Shown: positions 44,247-53,225, counted from the stretch's first letter. The stretch is DNA of 64,000 nucleotides from Desulfosudis oleivorans (GCA_020723325.1 DYJD01000028.1:1-64000); one strand, 5' to 3'. Numbers and translations: made by a program. Notes: generated by a model from the sequence alone, not told the origin.

Positions 44247-44343
44247 TCGGGGTCGGTATCGGTATCGGAATCGGTATCGAAAATTCAGCGATGGTTTTTT
44301 TAATGGGCGACCCCGATACCGATAGCGACCCCGACCCCGATCA
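44247..44343. repeat. Inverted repeat of TATCGG/GGTCGG units
   Basis: The left arm (44247-44279) is built of GGTATCGG units, and the right arm (44308-44343) is its imperfect reverse complement made of CCGATACC and CCCCGA units. It lies between the M24-like and DUF362 genes and would form a long mRNA hairpin. A related repeat is at 61545-61603. Confidence 0.75.
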
Positions 44344-44383
44344 AGAACAGAATCGGTTGCCAACGAAATACCAAGGAGAAAAC

Positions 44384-45643
44384 ATGCAACCATCCATTGT
44401 AGCCATTGCCAAAGGAAGCGATGCCGATCAACTCGTGCATCAAGCGCTTGAGAATCTGGGCGGCATCCGGCGCTTTGTGAAAAAAGGTTCCGTGGTGGTG
44501 ATCAAGCCCAATGCCGGCCATGAAGGCGCGCCGGAAACCGCCATCAACACCAGCCCGGAAGTGGTGCGGGCCGTGATCCGGGAAGTCCGGCTGGCAAATC
44601 CCAGAAAGATCATTCTGGCGGAAAGCTCGGCCATCGGCTGCGATACCATGACCTGCCTTGAATCCAGCGGTATCAAACAGGCGGCCGAGGAGGCCGGGGT
44701 CGATGAAATTCGTGACATCAAGCAGGACAAGGACCTGGTGAAAAAGGAAATCGAGCATCCCACTTCTTCCATCACTTCCGTGGAACTGCCCCGTTTTCTT
44801 CTGGAAGCGGATCACATGATCAATGTGCCCATATTCAAATCCCATGTGAGCATGGTGTTTTCCTGCGCCTTAAAAAATCTGAAAGGAGTAGTGCAGGACA
44901 TCCACCATTTCATTATGCACACCACCAACCTGGCCTCGGCCATGATGGATCTTGGCGATGTGTTCAAACCAGACCTCACCATCGCCGACATGATTCGCCC
45001 CATGGAAGGGTTCGGACCCCATTCCGGCACACCGGTGGAATTCGGGGCGGTGTTGGCCAGCGCCGACATGGTGGCCCTGGACGCCACGGCTTGCAGACTG
45101 GTGGGGCTGGATGTGGACCGGGTGGAGTATTTTGCCGCGGCCCGGGAAAAAGGGCTGGGTAATTTCCAGGAGGAACGCATCGAAATCCGTGGTGCCGATT
45201 TTGCGGAAGTAAAAAAAGAGCTCTACCTGCCCTATTTGCAGGGCTTCAATGCCTGGCCGGAATACCGCTTCCATGTGAAAATGGCCTGCAGTACCTGTCA
45301 GGGGCTGGTGGCCTTCACCATGGAACGGCTCAAGGCCCTTGAAGCCTATGATAAAAACAAGGGGCTGCACATTGTGCTGGGCCGCCATGCCAAAGTTCCC
45401 GAAGGTGTTCAACCCGGCGACGAACTGATTCTGCATGGGGACTGCACCCTGGCCCTCAAGAAAAAAATCGAAAAAGCCGGCGGCAAATGCCTGCATGTGT
45501 CGGGCTGCCCGCCAGTGGAATCCTTTCCGGTCTGGACCATTCTGGACCGTAGGGAGCAGCCCACAGAGCGGTCCACCCGTGAACGCCACACAGCCGAAGA
45601 TGAAATTTTCCGAAAATGGCTACAGGAAAAGCAAAGGAAATAA
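44384..45643 (+). CDS. DUF362-domain protein
   Basis: The roughly 419-residue protein is of the DUF362 family. Characteristic parts are VVVIKPNAGHEGAPETAINTSPEVV, HMINVPIFKSH, SCALKNLKGVVQDIHHF, DLTIADMIRPMEGFGPHSG and DMVALDATACRLVGLD. Some members carry Fe-S clusters; here a few isolated Cys (MACSTCQG, HVSGCPPVE) are present but no ferredoxin motif. GGAGAA precedes ATG 44384; longer frames start inside the repeat. The stop lies 4 bases before the dehydrogenase gene. Biochemical role unknown. Confidence 0.8.
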   Translation: MQPSIVAIAKGSDADQLVHQALENLGGIRRFVKKGSVVVIKPNAGHEGAPETAINTSPEVVRAVIREVRLANPRKIILAESSAIGCDTMTCLESSGIKQAAEEAGVDEIRDIKQDKDLVKKEIEHPTSSITSVELPRFLLEADHMINVPIFKSHVSMVFSCALKNLKGVVQDIHHFIMHTTNLASAMMDLGDVFKPDLTIADMIRPMEGFGPHSGTPVEFGAVLASADMVALDATACRLVGLDVDRVEYFAAAREKGLGNFQEERIEIRGADFAEVKKELYLPYLQGFNAWPEYRFHVKMACSTCQGLVAFTMERLKALEAYDKNKGLHIVLGRHAKVPEGVQPGDELILHGDCTLALKKKIEKAGGKCLHVSGCPPVESFPVWTILDRREQPTERSTRERHTAEDEIFRKWLQEKQRK

Positions 45644-45647
45644 AGCA

Positions 45648-46589
45648 ATGGAGATGAATTCTATCAAAACAATCACAGTAGTGGGCGCCGGGCTCATGGG
45701 TCACGGCATTGCCCAGGTTTTTGCCCAGGCAGGGTATTCCGTATGGCTGGTGGATCTTAAGCAGGCGGCCCTGGAGCGGGCCCTCAACTTGATTCAGAAC
45801 AGCCTGAACATTCTGGAAAAGAAGGGAGTCATGCCGAAAAAGCAGGGTAGGGAAGTGCTGGCGCGCATCCGGTTTTCCACGGATCTCATGCCGGCTGCGG
45901 CTGCGGCTGATTTTGTGGTGGAAGCCGTGGCGGAAAACGCCGAGATCAAGCGGACGGTGTTCGGGGAATTGCAGCGTCTTTGCCCTCCCACGACCTTGTT
46001 TGCTTCCAATACTTCCGGTTTGGATGTGTTCAATCTGGTGGACCCCGGCATGGCCGGTGGCCTGATCGCCACGCATTTTTTTGCACCGGCCCAGATCATT
46101 CCCCTGGTGGAAGTATGCCCTGGACCGCAGACCCGGCCGGAGGTGGTGGAACTCACCCGACGCCTGCTCCTTTCCGTGGGCAAGGAACCGGTGGTCATGC
46201 AGCGCTTTGTGCCTTCCTTCATCGTCAACCGGATTCAGAACTAAATTTCCATGGCGGTCTTTGAGATGCTTTCCAATAACTGGGCCACACCGGAAGAAAT
46301 CGATCTGGCGGTAAAGACCAGCCTGGGCATCCGTCTACCGGTGGTGGGGGTGGTCCAATCCCTGGATTTCACCGGCCTGGATCTGGTCAACGACATCAGT
46401 AAAAGCAACGGGTTTACTATCCCGCTGATCGCCGACAAGGTGGCCAAAGGTCATCTGGGAGCCAAGACCGCCAAGGGCTTTTATGACTATGACGGCCGCA
46501 GTGAGGCCGAGATCACGGCGGAAAGAGATCAGCGCTATCTGGATATGCTCGGTTTTCTAAAAAAAATGAACGCCTTTGGGGCGATTTAA
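45648..46589 (+). pseudogene. 3-hydroxyacyl-CoA dehydrogenase, interrupted by in-frame TAA
   Basis: The two frames together encode one enzyme. The first part (45648-46244) is the NAD-binding domain: VVGAGLMGHGIAQVFAQAGY, SNTSGLDV, THFFAPAQIIPLVEV and FIVNRIQN. A TAA at 46242-46244 follows, and the same frame continues (46245 on) with the C-terminal domain (ISMAVFEMLSNNWATPEEID, KTAKGFYDY). The stop falls exactly between the two domains; ATG 46251 comes 7 bases later but has no ribosome site. It is either a nonsense mutation or a natural split with reinitiation. In the intact family the enzyme oxidises a 3-hydroxy substrate to the 3-keto form. Confidence 0.8.
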
Positions 46590-46614
46590 TTCTCCAGGAA
46601 AGGAAGTAACAGAA

Positions 46615-47475
46615 ATGTCCGACAAAGTCATCATCACAGCGGCCCTGTCCGGAGCCGGCACTTTCAAACACAATAATCCGGCGGTGCCGTATACACCCAT
46701 GGAGTTCGCCGAGGAAGCCCACAAGGCCTTTCAAGCCGGGGCAGCCATGGTGCATATCCATGCCCGGGGTGAGGACGGCATGGCCACCCATGATGTGGAG
46801 CGCATCCGCGCCACCCACGATGCCATCAAAGAGCGGGTACCGGACATCATTGTCAATTTAAGCTCGGCAGTCGGGCCACTGGCCACACCGGAGCAGCGCA
46901 TTGCCCAGATCGCCGCCATCCGTCCGGAAATGGCTTCGCTGAACACCAATACCATGAATTTCAGCATCGTGGATCGCAAATCCGGAATGGTGGCCGTGGA
47001 TTTTGTTTTCACCAACACCTTTACCATGCTTCAGGATTTCGGCAAGACCATGGAGGCCAATCAGGTCAAACCCGAAGTGGAAGTCTATGATATCGGCGGC
47101 CTGGATAATTTTTTATTGATCGCCCGCCAGGGTTTTTTCTCCGGGCCGGTGAACTTCAATTTTGTCTGGGGGGTGGCCGGGGGCCAGAAATTCCGACCGG
47201 ATGCTTTTACCACCCTGGTGCATGCCCTGCCGCCGGAATCGAATTTCACCACTTGCGGTATTGCCAGGGATCAGTTCAAAGCCTGCATGCAGTCCTGTCT
47301 CATGGGCGGCCACATGCGGGTTGGGCTGGAGGATAACACCCGCATGCCTGACGGCGAAATGGCCAGAGACAATGCCGAGTTGGTGGAATGGGCCGTGGGT
47401 GTGGCCCGGGCCCTGGGCCGGGAGCCGGCCACACCGGCAGAGGCGCGCGCCATTATGGGTTTGAAAAGGATATGA
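46615..47475 (+). CDS. BKACE-family beta-keto acid cleavage enzyme (DUF849)
   Basis: The 286-residue zinc enzyme of the Kce/BKACE family condenses a beta-keto acid with acetyl-CoA to give acetoacetate and a new CoA ester. Features are ITAALSGAGTF at the N terminus, the metal motif MVHIHARGEDG, NLSSAVG, and GHMRVGLEDN near the end, which holds the conserved Arg, Glu and Asp. GGAAAGGAAG precedes ATG 46615. It follows the dehydrogenase gene, as in carnitine-type pathways where a dehydrogenase supplies the keto acid. Actual substrate unknown. Confidence 0.88.
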   Translation: MSDKVIITAALSGAGTFKHNNPAVPYTPMEFAEEAHKAFQAGAAMVHIHARGEDGMATHDVERIRATHDAIKERVPDIIVNLSSAVGPLATPEQRIAQIAAIRPEMASLNTNTMNFSIVDRKSGMVAVDFVFTNTFTMLQDFGKTMEANQVKPEVEVYDIGGLDNFLLIARQGFFSGPVNFNFVWGVAGGQKFRPDAFTTLVHALPPESNFTTCGIARDQFKACMQSCLMGGHMRVGLEDNTRMPDGEMARDNAELVEWAVGVARALGREPATPAEARAIMGLKRI

Positions 47476-47486
47476 GCGATATATGC

Positions 47487-48200
47487 TTATTCCTGTAAGA
47501 CATCCTCTGCCATGATATTTCGTTCCGCAGTGCCCCGGGCTTGTTCAAACATGTGGATCCACTGTTCGACGCGGTCTGCGCCGTAGACCCGTCGCCAGTT
47601 TACTATAATTTCGTCCAACGGCAAATCGGCAAAGGAACCGTGAAATTCCAGGTATTCCATGTAACGGTTGTTGTTGCAATCATAGGCATGAAAAATGGAA
47701 TCCGCATGGCCGTTGAATTCCAGGGGCGGCACATTATGGCGGCGGCAGAGTTCGATGTTGAAGGTGGGCGTGGCCTTGACCCATTTGCCGTTCAGGTAAA
47801 ATTCGGTAAAGCCGTGATAGACGAAAATGTTGGAGCCCAGGGTCTCCACGAGCTGCCGGGTGGCAATATGGTTGGTGACCGTGGCGAAACCGATGCGGGA
47901 CGGAACAGCACAGGCCCGGCCCAGGGCGCACAGCAGCACGGCCTTGCTGACGCAATAACCCTTGCCGCTTTTCAACACCCGGCTGGCTTGATAATGCTCG
48001 GGAAGATAAAAAGGGTAGTAGGGATCATAGTAGATTTCGTCGCGCACGGCGTAAAAAAGCTTGACGGCCTTGGCTACCGGATCGGTTTGAGAAATTCCCT
48101 CAATGGTCTTTTGCGCAAAAGTGATGATATCCGGGTGATCGCTGTCGATCACCGCTGTGGGGGCCAGAAAGGCTTGATCAATGATTTCCATTAATAGCAC
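47487..48200 (-). CDS. Transglutaminase-like domain protein
   Basis: The 237-residue cytosolic protein has GKGYCVSKAVLLCALGRA (nucleophile Cys), YHGFTEFYLNGKWVKATPTFN (His; the usual Asp position is Ala), and a preceding helical N domain. AAAGGAG lies 10 bases upstream of a GTG start at 48200. Its stop is only 11 bases from that of the convergent BKACE gene. Related in fold to the gene at 32344 but not closely in sequence. Likely a cysteine peptidase or amidase; substrate unknown. Confidence 0.75.
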   Translation of the reverse strand: MLLMEIIDQAFLAPTAVIDSDHPDIITFAQKTIEGISQTDPVAKAVKLFYAVRDEIYYDPYYPFYLPEHYQASRVLKSGKGYCVSKAVLLCALGRACAVPSRIGFATVTNHIATRQLVETLGSNIFVYHGFTEFYLNGKWVKATPTFNIELCRRHNVPPLEFNGHADSIFHAYDCNNNRYMEYLEFHGSFADLPLDEIIVNWRRVYGADRVEQWIHMFEQARGTAERNIMAEDVLQE

Positions 48201-48235
48201 CGTGTAAACGCTCCTTTCAATTTGGATTGTGGGGA

Positions 48236-49156
48236 TTATTGATTCGTGGGATACTCAGTAATGACGCGGTCACAGAGTTTTTCATGCAATTCCCAATCAA
48301 GGTGGTTCAGGGTCTGGCCCTGGGAACGTACCTGCCGGATTAAAGAGAGATCGACATCTGCATAAACCCAGCCGGGTTCATTCAGATTTCCGCCGGCAAG
48401 GACTCCATTTTGAATAACGCTGTTTTCCGGCGTGAAAAAGATCGAAGCAGAACCGACATTTTCATCAAGGGCTTCTGTCCAGGGTGCAGTTCCAACGGTA
48501 GTGGACTGGACGACAAAAAATTGATTTTCAAGGGCTCTTGCCCGGCAGCCCACGCGGACCCTCGAGTATCCGGCCAGGCTGTCCGTACAACTGGGAACAA
48601 GAAGAATTTCGGCTCCGGCCAGAGCTTGCTTTCGGGCAATGAAAGGGAATTCCACATCATAGCAGATATTGATGCCGATGGAGCCGAATTCGGTTCGGAT
48701 AATTTTGATCTGGTGGTCCCCTTGAATAAAACCCAATTTTTCTTTTTCAAAGCGGGTCATGATTAATTTGTCCTGATAGACCATGCTCCCATTTGGTCCG
48801 AAGAAATAAGCGCGGTTTCGGTATGTTCCGCTCTCAACCTTCACAGGGAACGTTCCGGCAAGGATGTGTAACCCAAATTGTTGGGAAACGCTGCTGAAAA
48901 GCCGGATATATTTCTGCAGAAAGGTTTGCAGGTTTTCCATTTGGCTGGCCAAATCCTTCTCCTCCGGGAACAGGGAAACCAATTCCCATCCGCTGTATTC
49001 CGGGAATACCAGGAGTTTTGCTTCCGCGGCCGCTGCTTCACCCACCCATTTTGTTATTTTATCTTCATAATATAAAAAGGAGGCAATTTGATCAATGGGA
49101 TATTGGGCAGCAGCTACTTTTATTATAGACGGTCGATCTTTTTGTGAGCTGGTCAA
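48236..49156 (-). CDS. Carbon-nitrogen hydrolase (nitrilase superfamily)
   Basis: The 306-residue enzyme hydrolyses C-N bonds of amides. The catalytic Glu is in VFPEYSGWEL, the Lys in KLIMTRFEKEKLGF, and the Cys in GINICYDVEFPF, the Glu-Lys-Cys triad of the superfamily. It overlaps the GNAT acetyltransferase gene by 4 bases. In many bacteria these two domains are fused in one YhcX-type protein, so the pair probably acts together in one pathway. Confidence 0.88.
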   Translation of the reverse strand: MTSSQKDRPSIIKVAAAQYPIDQIASFLYYEDKITKWVGEAAAAEAKLLVFPEYSGWELVSLFPEEKDLASQMENLQTFLQKYIRLFSSVSQQFGLHILAGTFPVKVESGTYRNRAYFFGPNGSMVYQDKLIMTRFEKEKLGFIQGDHQIKIIRTEFGSIGINICYDVEFPFIARKQALAGAEILLVPSCTDSLAGYSRVRVGCRARALENQFFVVQSTTVGTAPWTEALDENVGSASIFFTPENSVIQNGVLAGGNLNEPGWVYADVDLSLIRQVRSQGQTLNHLDWELHEKLCDRVITEYPTNQ

Positions 49157-49761
49157 GGCGCACCTTTCTTCAAAGATTTAATCCAAAAAACCATTGGTTT
49201 GGGCGTTTCCGCAATTTCGTCGATTTCCTGCCAAGGGAAATGGCAGATTAAATCATCGCGCTTGGTGAACCCCTGTTTTTCCCAGTACCCATCCAAGGAT
49301 TTATAACCTTCCGGTTTGCGGGGATGGTGATCCGGCCGAACCACAGCGCAGAACGTCACCCAATCGAACCGGCCCAGCCTTTTTGCATAATTCTCTCTTT
49401 CCTTGAAGAAAAAGACATAATGACCTTTTCCCCGATATTCTTTTAAGAGCACCGATTCCCCAAAATAAAAGATACGCCTGGGATCAAAGCCCTTGTCAAT
49501 GAAAGGTTTCTGAAATCCCGGATCGGCATTTTCCATGGGAATACCGGTGGACGCGCCCACCACCCTATCCCCGTCAAAAGCGATCACGACAATGCTTTCC
49601 GGTGAATCCGTATAAGCTTTCAGATATTTTTCTTCATATTCCAGCGTTCCGTCATACAGATAGGGGAATTCCCGGAATACGGTTATGCGCAATTGGGCCA
49701 GATCCCGTATATAAATTTTGGCCTCATTCCCGATATGCGGGCTGATTTTCAGATTTTCCAT
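49153..49761 (-). CDS. GNAT-family N-acetyltransferase
   Basis: The roughly 202-residue acetyl-CoA-dependent acyltransferase contains RDLAQLRITVFREFPYLYDG near the N terminus, VVIAFDGDRVVGASTGIP, the acetyl-CoA loop LLKEYRGKGHYVFFF and YWEKQGFTKRDD. GGAG lies about 6 bases before ATG 49761. A longer open frame upstream joins repeat sequence and the broken methyltransferase and is not part of this protein. The stop overlaps the nitrilase start (ATGA). The amino substrate is unknown. Confidence 0.82.
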   Translation of the reverse strand: MENLKISPHIGNEAKIYIRDLAQLRITVFREFPYLYDGTLEYEEKYLKAYTDSPESIVVIAFDGDRVVGASTGIPMENADPGFQKPFIDKGFDPRRIFYFGESVLLKEYRGKGHYVFFFKERENYAKRLGRFDWVTFCAVVRPDHHPRKPEGYKSLDGYWEKQGFTKRDDLICHFPWQEIDEIAETPKPMVFWIKSLKKGAP

Positions 49762-49784
49762 ATACAACTCCGTCTTTTGCCCAT

Positions 49785-49820
49785 CCTCCATTGTGGGAGC
49801 GGCTTCCAGCCGCGATTCGA
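49785..49820 (+). repeat. Dispersed palindrome, partial copy C
   Basis: CCATTGTGGGAGCGGCTTCC and AGCCGCGATTCG are the core plus short flanks of the family, without the outer arms. It lies 24 bases upstream of the GNAT start codon. Confidence 0.75.
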
Positions 49821-49866
49821 CTGAGTGGTTTCTATTTTTATTGGAAACGGGGCGTTCCGGGCAATG

Positions 49867-49892
49867 GGTTCCCAAGCTGGGGCTTGGGAACC
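49867..49892. repeat. Palindrome GGTTCCCAAGC / GCTTGGGAACC
   Basis: Perfect 11-bp arms with a TGGG loop. It lies at the broken 3' end of the FkbM-type methyltransferase gene. Repeats of this type are known as dispersed elements in several bacterial genomes. Confidence 0.75.
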
Positions 49893-50605
49893 AGGGGATA
49901 TCCACGTCAGGGCTCCCCATCTGGTTCAATCCGAACCGGTTTATCTCGCAAATGACATATGGGATTTGCAAACTCGACAAGCTGCGGGCGGTCCCTCGTA
50001 GCACACTCAATTCCGCACCTTCAGTATCGATTTTGATTAATTTTGGCCGGCGCGGGGCCTGACCCATAATGATTCCATCCAGGGTTGCCAAGCGGATTTT
50101 ACGGAGTTGTTTCTCCTGCCGGGATTTTTCATTAAAAGGGTGAAGGGCCACGTCCCATAAGGCATGCCCGCCATCGTTGTCAGAGTTGAAAAAAATCAAC
50201 TTCTTTATCTTCTGAACCAGCAGCCATTGGAAGCAAATCGATATTGTCAATCTTGTTCAAACGAATGTTTTCCATAAAGCGCGCTGCATTTGAGGCTTCC
50301 GGTTCTAGGGCAATCACCTTGCCTTGGTTGCCCACCCATTTTGAAGCCATGAGGGAAATAAAACCGATATGGGCGCCCACGTCTATAAATAAATCGCCGG
50401 GCTTTAATATTCGCGCTATGCATTCCAGGGTTTCCATTTCATACAATTGGCCATGGTTTAAATGGTCCCATAAAATCTTTTGGGTATACTGAGTGGGGTC
50501 CAGATAAAGCTGTAATTCATGAGTCCCAGTTTCGGTCCGAATGGAAAGGGAAATCCATTTTAATGCAGATGCGTCCGCTGGTGTTTCTTTTGATTGAAAG
50601 CTCAT
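49890..50605 (-). pseudogene. FkbM-family methyltransferase, frameshifted and truncated
   Basis: The 5' part (50605 to about 50190) encodes the SAM-binding half: LKPGDLFIDVGAHIGFISLMAS and VIALEPEASNAARF. The 3' part, in another frame from about 50190 downward, encodes NSDNDGGHALWDV, PKLIKIDTEGAELSVLRG and YVICEINRFGLNQMG. The frames join at a run of seven T (plus-strand A at 50189-50195); removing one base restores continuity. The usual C-terminal end is replaced by repeat sequence. FkbM enzymes methylate hydroxyl groups of small molecules or sugars. It is probably inactive unless the run slips. Confidence 0.8.
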
Positions 50606-50789
50606 TATTTGGGGCCGTTTTAATGTTTTCTGGGGTAGAGGATGTAATTTTTTTCAAAGACAGCTTATAAGAACAGCGTTCATGTGTCAACATTCAATAG
50701 GGCTTGTTCAGGGGAATCGCATGTAAACTTGACATGGTTTCGTATATGCAACCAGCTTGGGCTATGTTTCAGATTCTCCATTGTTCAAA

Positions 50790-50943
50790 ATGAGGGTTGG
50801 ACTTCTGGACTTAAAATTGCCTATCAGGGGGCTGTTTTTGGCATCGCCGAAATGTACGAAGTTTTGAACTCCACGTTGCCCTCCGGAGATTACATCTTCT
50901 ATTTCGGACTTGATACAACTGCAAACGGATCAGTTTACGTGAT
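50790..50943 (+). pseudogene. Fragment of a secreted-protein C-terminal domain
   Basis: Residues such as YQGAVFGIAEMYEVLNSTLPSG and DYIFYFGLDTTANGSVY resemble the LPAGTYTFYFGVDTNMNG domain found at the end of many secreted deltaproteobacterial proteins. No start, signal or complete gene is present, and the fragment runs into the convergent hydrolase gene. The rest of 50606-50929 has no recognised content. Confidence 0.4.
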
Positions 50944-51901
50944 TCAGAAAAACGAAAGCATCGCGCCAATACCGGCGCGCGTTTTTACGCCAGAACATGA
51001 AATGAAACACATGGGGTTCGCCCGGATAATAGTAAGCTTTCACGATTGCGCCTTTGGCGGTTAAGGCGTTTTCCAATCTTTCCGTATCTGTCAGCAGGAT
51101 GTCGGACGTACCAACGGCTGCAAATACCGGCGGGAAAGGACGCCGGGGCTGCCCGGCGGTTTCGAGAACCAGGAGGGGATCGGCCAGGGTAGGGGAGGCG
51201 CTGGAAGCACGGTAGTCACGGCCGAGATAGGCCCTGGAAACATCCCGGGCGATCTGAACAGCGGTTTTTCTTAGCATGCCTTGCCGATGACGAGTTGCCA
51301 AGCGTTGCGGCCGGCTGACCTCAAGATATCCGGCGATGCATTTCAGGGCCGCCGGTGTAACGGCTGTATCCCACACCAATTGGGCCGGCGGCTCCGGTCG
51401 TTCATAGCAGGTAGCCAGGGTCAGGGCCAATCCCAGGTTGCCGCCGGCGGATTCGCCGGCAATCACCATGCGTCTGGGATCACCGCCGTAAGCAGCCGCA
51501 TTCTCCACTACCCAGCAAAAGGCCCGGCAGACATCTTCAAAGGCCGCCGGATATTGATATCTCGGGGCCAGACGGTAGTTGATCATAAACACCACAAAAC
51601 CGTTGCGGGCATATATCAAGGCGCAACCCCGGTGGGTCTCCTTGGAGCACATGGTAAAACCGCCGCCGTGGATGTAGAAAATGATGGGTAGGGTCGTTTC
51701 GGTTGTTTCCGGCAGATAGACATCCAGCCGATGGGCGGCAGCGCCGTCCGGACAGTAGGCAATATCCTTGAGCACCCGGCATTTTTTTCTGGCTTTCACT
51801 AGGTAAGGGTTTTGATCGGCCATATCCGCCAAGCGAAGGAAAACTTGGTTCAAGACTATACGGCGGGTTGCCGCGGCCGAGGGTAATTGAAAAAAGGCCA
51901 T
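50930..51901 (-). CDS. Alpha/beta hydrolase (HSL-family esterase)
   Basis: The 323-residue esterase/lipase has the oxyanion motif HGGGF, the nucleophile elbow GESAGGN (Ser), Asp in GTSDILLTDTERL and His in GEPHVFHF, giving a complete catalytic triad of the hormone-sensitive-lipase family. There is no signal peptide. It is divergent from the Fe-S protein gene at 52131, with an intergenic palindrome that could control both. Confidence 0.88.
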   Translation of the reverse strand: MAFFQLPSAAATRRIVLNQVFLRLADMADQNPYLVKARKKCRVLKDIAYCPDGAAAHRLDVYLPETTETTLPIIFYIHGGGFTMCSKETHRGCALIYARNGFVVFMINYRLAPRYQYPAAFEDVCRAFCWVVENAAAYGGDPRRMVIAGESAGGNLGLALTLATCYERPEPPAQLVWDTAVTPAALKCIAGYLEVSRPQRLATRHRQGMLRKTAVQIARDVSRAYLGRDYRASSASPTLADPLLVLETAGQPRRPFPPVFAAVGTSDILLTDTERLENALTAKGAIVKAYYYPGEPHVFHFMFWRKNARRYWRDAFVFLNHVN

Positions 51902-52004
51902 CCTTCATCCTTCCTTCCAAATGTGAAATCAATAGTTCATGTTCATTGATCCAACCATACTGAAACCTGTGTCCGCCTTCAAGTATCTTTATTATAAAAT
52001 AGAG

Positions 52005-52014
52005 CGAGCGCTCG
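52005..52014. promoter_or_regulatory. Palindromic operator candidate
   Basis: CGAGCGCTCG is a perfect palindrome inside GAGCGAGCGCTCGA, 8 bases upstream of the -35 box at 52022. It resembles TetR-family operators. It lies between divergent genes; no TetR gene is in the window. Confidence 0.45.
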
Positions 52015-52021
52015 ATTTTTA

Positions 52022-52049
52022 TTGACAGGTACCACAATTTCGTCATAAT
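52022..52049 (+). promoter_or_regulatory. Sigma-70-type promoter
   Basis: TTGACA (52022-52027), 16 bases, CATAAT (52044-52049). It would start transcription near 52057, 75 bases before the Fe-S protein gene. Confidence 0.6.
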
Positions 52050-52130
52050 GGAATCATAAAGGTGCAGAATCCGGAAAATGGTACTCTTAACCATGGGACT
52101 AATACCGAAAACCATGAAAGGAAAAAATCA

Positions 52131-53201
52131 ATGGCCGATGTTTACCAACAATTGCGCGAGCGTCTAGATGACCTGTCCACCGGCTTTCCAGCCACAGCCC
52201 GGGGTACGGAAATCAAATTGTTGAAACAGCTTTTTACCGAAGATGAAGCGGAATTGTATCTATCCTTGAATCCTTTTCCGGAAACACCCCAGGAAGCGGC
52301 CCAGCGTCTGGGCCGGGACGTTGCGATATTGGCGCAGCAGATGGAAGCCATGGCTCAAAAAGGCCAACTGTTTCGCATCCGCAAGCAGGACGAGGTCAAG
52401 TACGTCATCGTGCCCTTTCTGGTGGGCATCATGGAATTCAGCCTGAAGCGGTTCGCCAACGACCGCAATCTTGCAAAAGACATGGCTGTTTACGGCAAGG
52501 AGGGCTTTCTTAAATCCTTACAGTCCACCAAAACCACCCATCAACGGCCGATACCGGTGAACCGCTCACTGGTTGCCAAATGGCCGGTGGCGCCTTATGA
52601 AGATGTGGTGGAAATTTTGAAAAAGCAGAAACGCATTGCCGTGGCTGATTGTGTCTGCCGGACCCTGGTGCGCAGTGTCACCGATAAGAATTGCTCCAAG
52701 CCCTTGCAGAACTGCATGATGTTCGGCGCTTCAGCCGACTACTATATTGAAAATAAACTCGGCCGCGAAATTTCCGTGGAAGAGGCTCTTGAAATCACGC
52801 GGCAGAGCGATGAGGCCGGTCTGGTGCTGCAGCCGGTCAATGCCCGGAAAGCCGGGGCCTTGTGCAGTTGCTGCGGAGACTGCTGCGGCATGCTGCAATC
52901 CCTGAAAATGCAACCCAAGCCGGCCCAATCGGTGCACAGCAATTATTTTGCGGTGGTGGATGCCGAGGCCTGCAGCGGTTGCGAGCTTTGTGTGGAGCGT
53001 TGTCAGATGGAAGCCGTCCGAATGGAAGCTGATAAGGCCATGATTGATCCGGACCGCTGCATCGGTTGCGGTTTGTGCGCCTCCAAATGCCCCACTGAGG
53101 CGGCCCGACTGGTGAAGAAAGATGAGGCGGAGCTTTACCTGCCGCCGGAAACCCATCTGGATATGTATATGGCCATGGCCAGGGAGCGGGGGAAACTATA
53201 G
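52131..53201 (+). CDS. Multi-cluster 4Fe-4S protein
   Basis: The 356-residue cytosolic protein has an N-terminal helical, winged-helix-like part (about 1-110; TPQEAAQRLGRDVAILAQQMEAM). A Cys-rich middle follows (CVCRTLVRS-CSKPLQNCMMFG, and CSCCGDCCGML), then two ferredoxin motifs, CSGCELCVERCQ and CIGCGLCASKCP, near residues 290 and 320. It probably transfers electrons. The next gene, another Fe-S protein, begins 25 bases downstream. ATG 52131 is chosen; an in-frame ATG at 52062 lies too near the predicted transcription start. Confidence 0.82.
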   Translation: MADVYQQLRERLDDLSTGFPATARGTEIKLLKQLFTEDEAELYLSLNPFPETPQEAAQRLGRDVAILAQQMEAMAQKGQLFRIRKQDEVKYVIVPFLVGIMEFSLKRFANDRNLAKDMAVYGKEGFLKSLQSTKTTHQRPIPVNRSLVAKWPVAPYEDVVEILKKQKRIAVADCVCRTLVRSVTDKNCSKPLQNCMMFGASADYYIENKLGREISVEEALEITRQSDEAGLVLQPVNARKAGALCSCCGDCCGMLQSLKMQPKPAQSVHSNYFAVVDAEACSGCELCVERCQMEAVRMEADKAMIDPDRCIGCGLCASKCPTEAARLVKKDEAELYLPPETHLDMYMAMARERGKL

Positions 53202-53225
53202 ACAATGCACGAAAGGAAGGGAATC

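Noticed and set aside
49762-50250. Fusion of methyltransferase and GNAT domains in one protein
   Set aside because: The joining residues are encoded by repeat sequences and the methyltransferase part lacks its first half in this frame, so this is an accidental open frame.
51537-52115. Minus-strand frame of 192 codons upstream of the alpha/beta hydrolase
   Set aside because: It overlaps the hydrolase N terminus in another frame and covers the promoter region; no motif.
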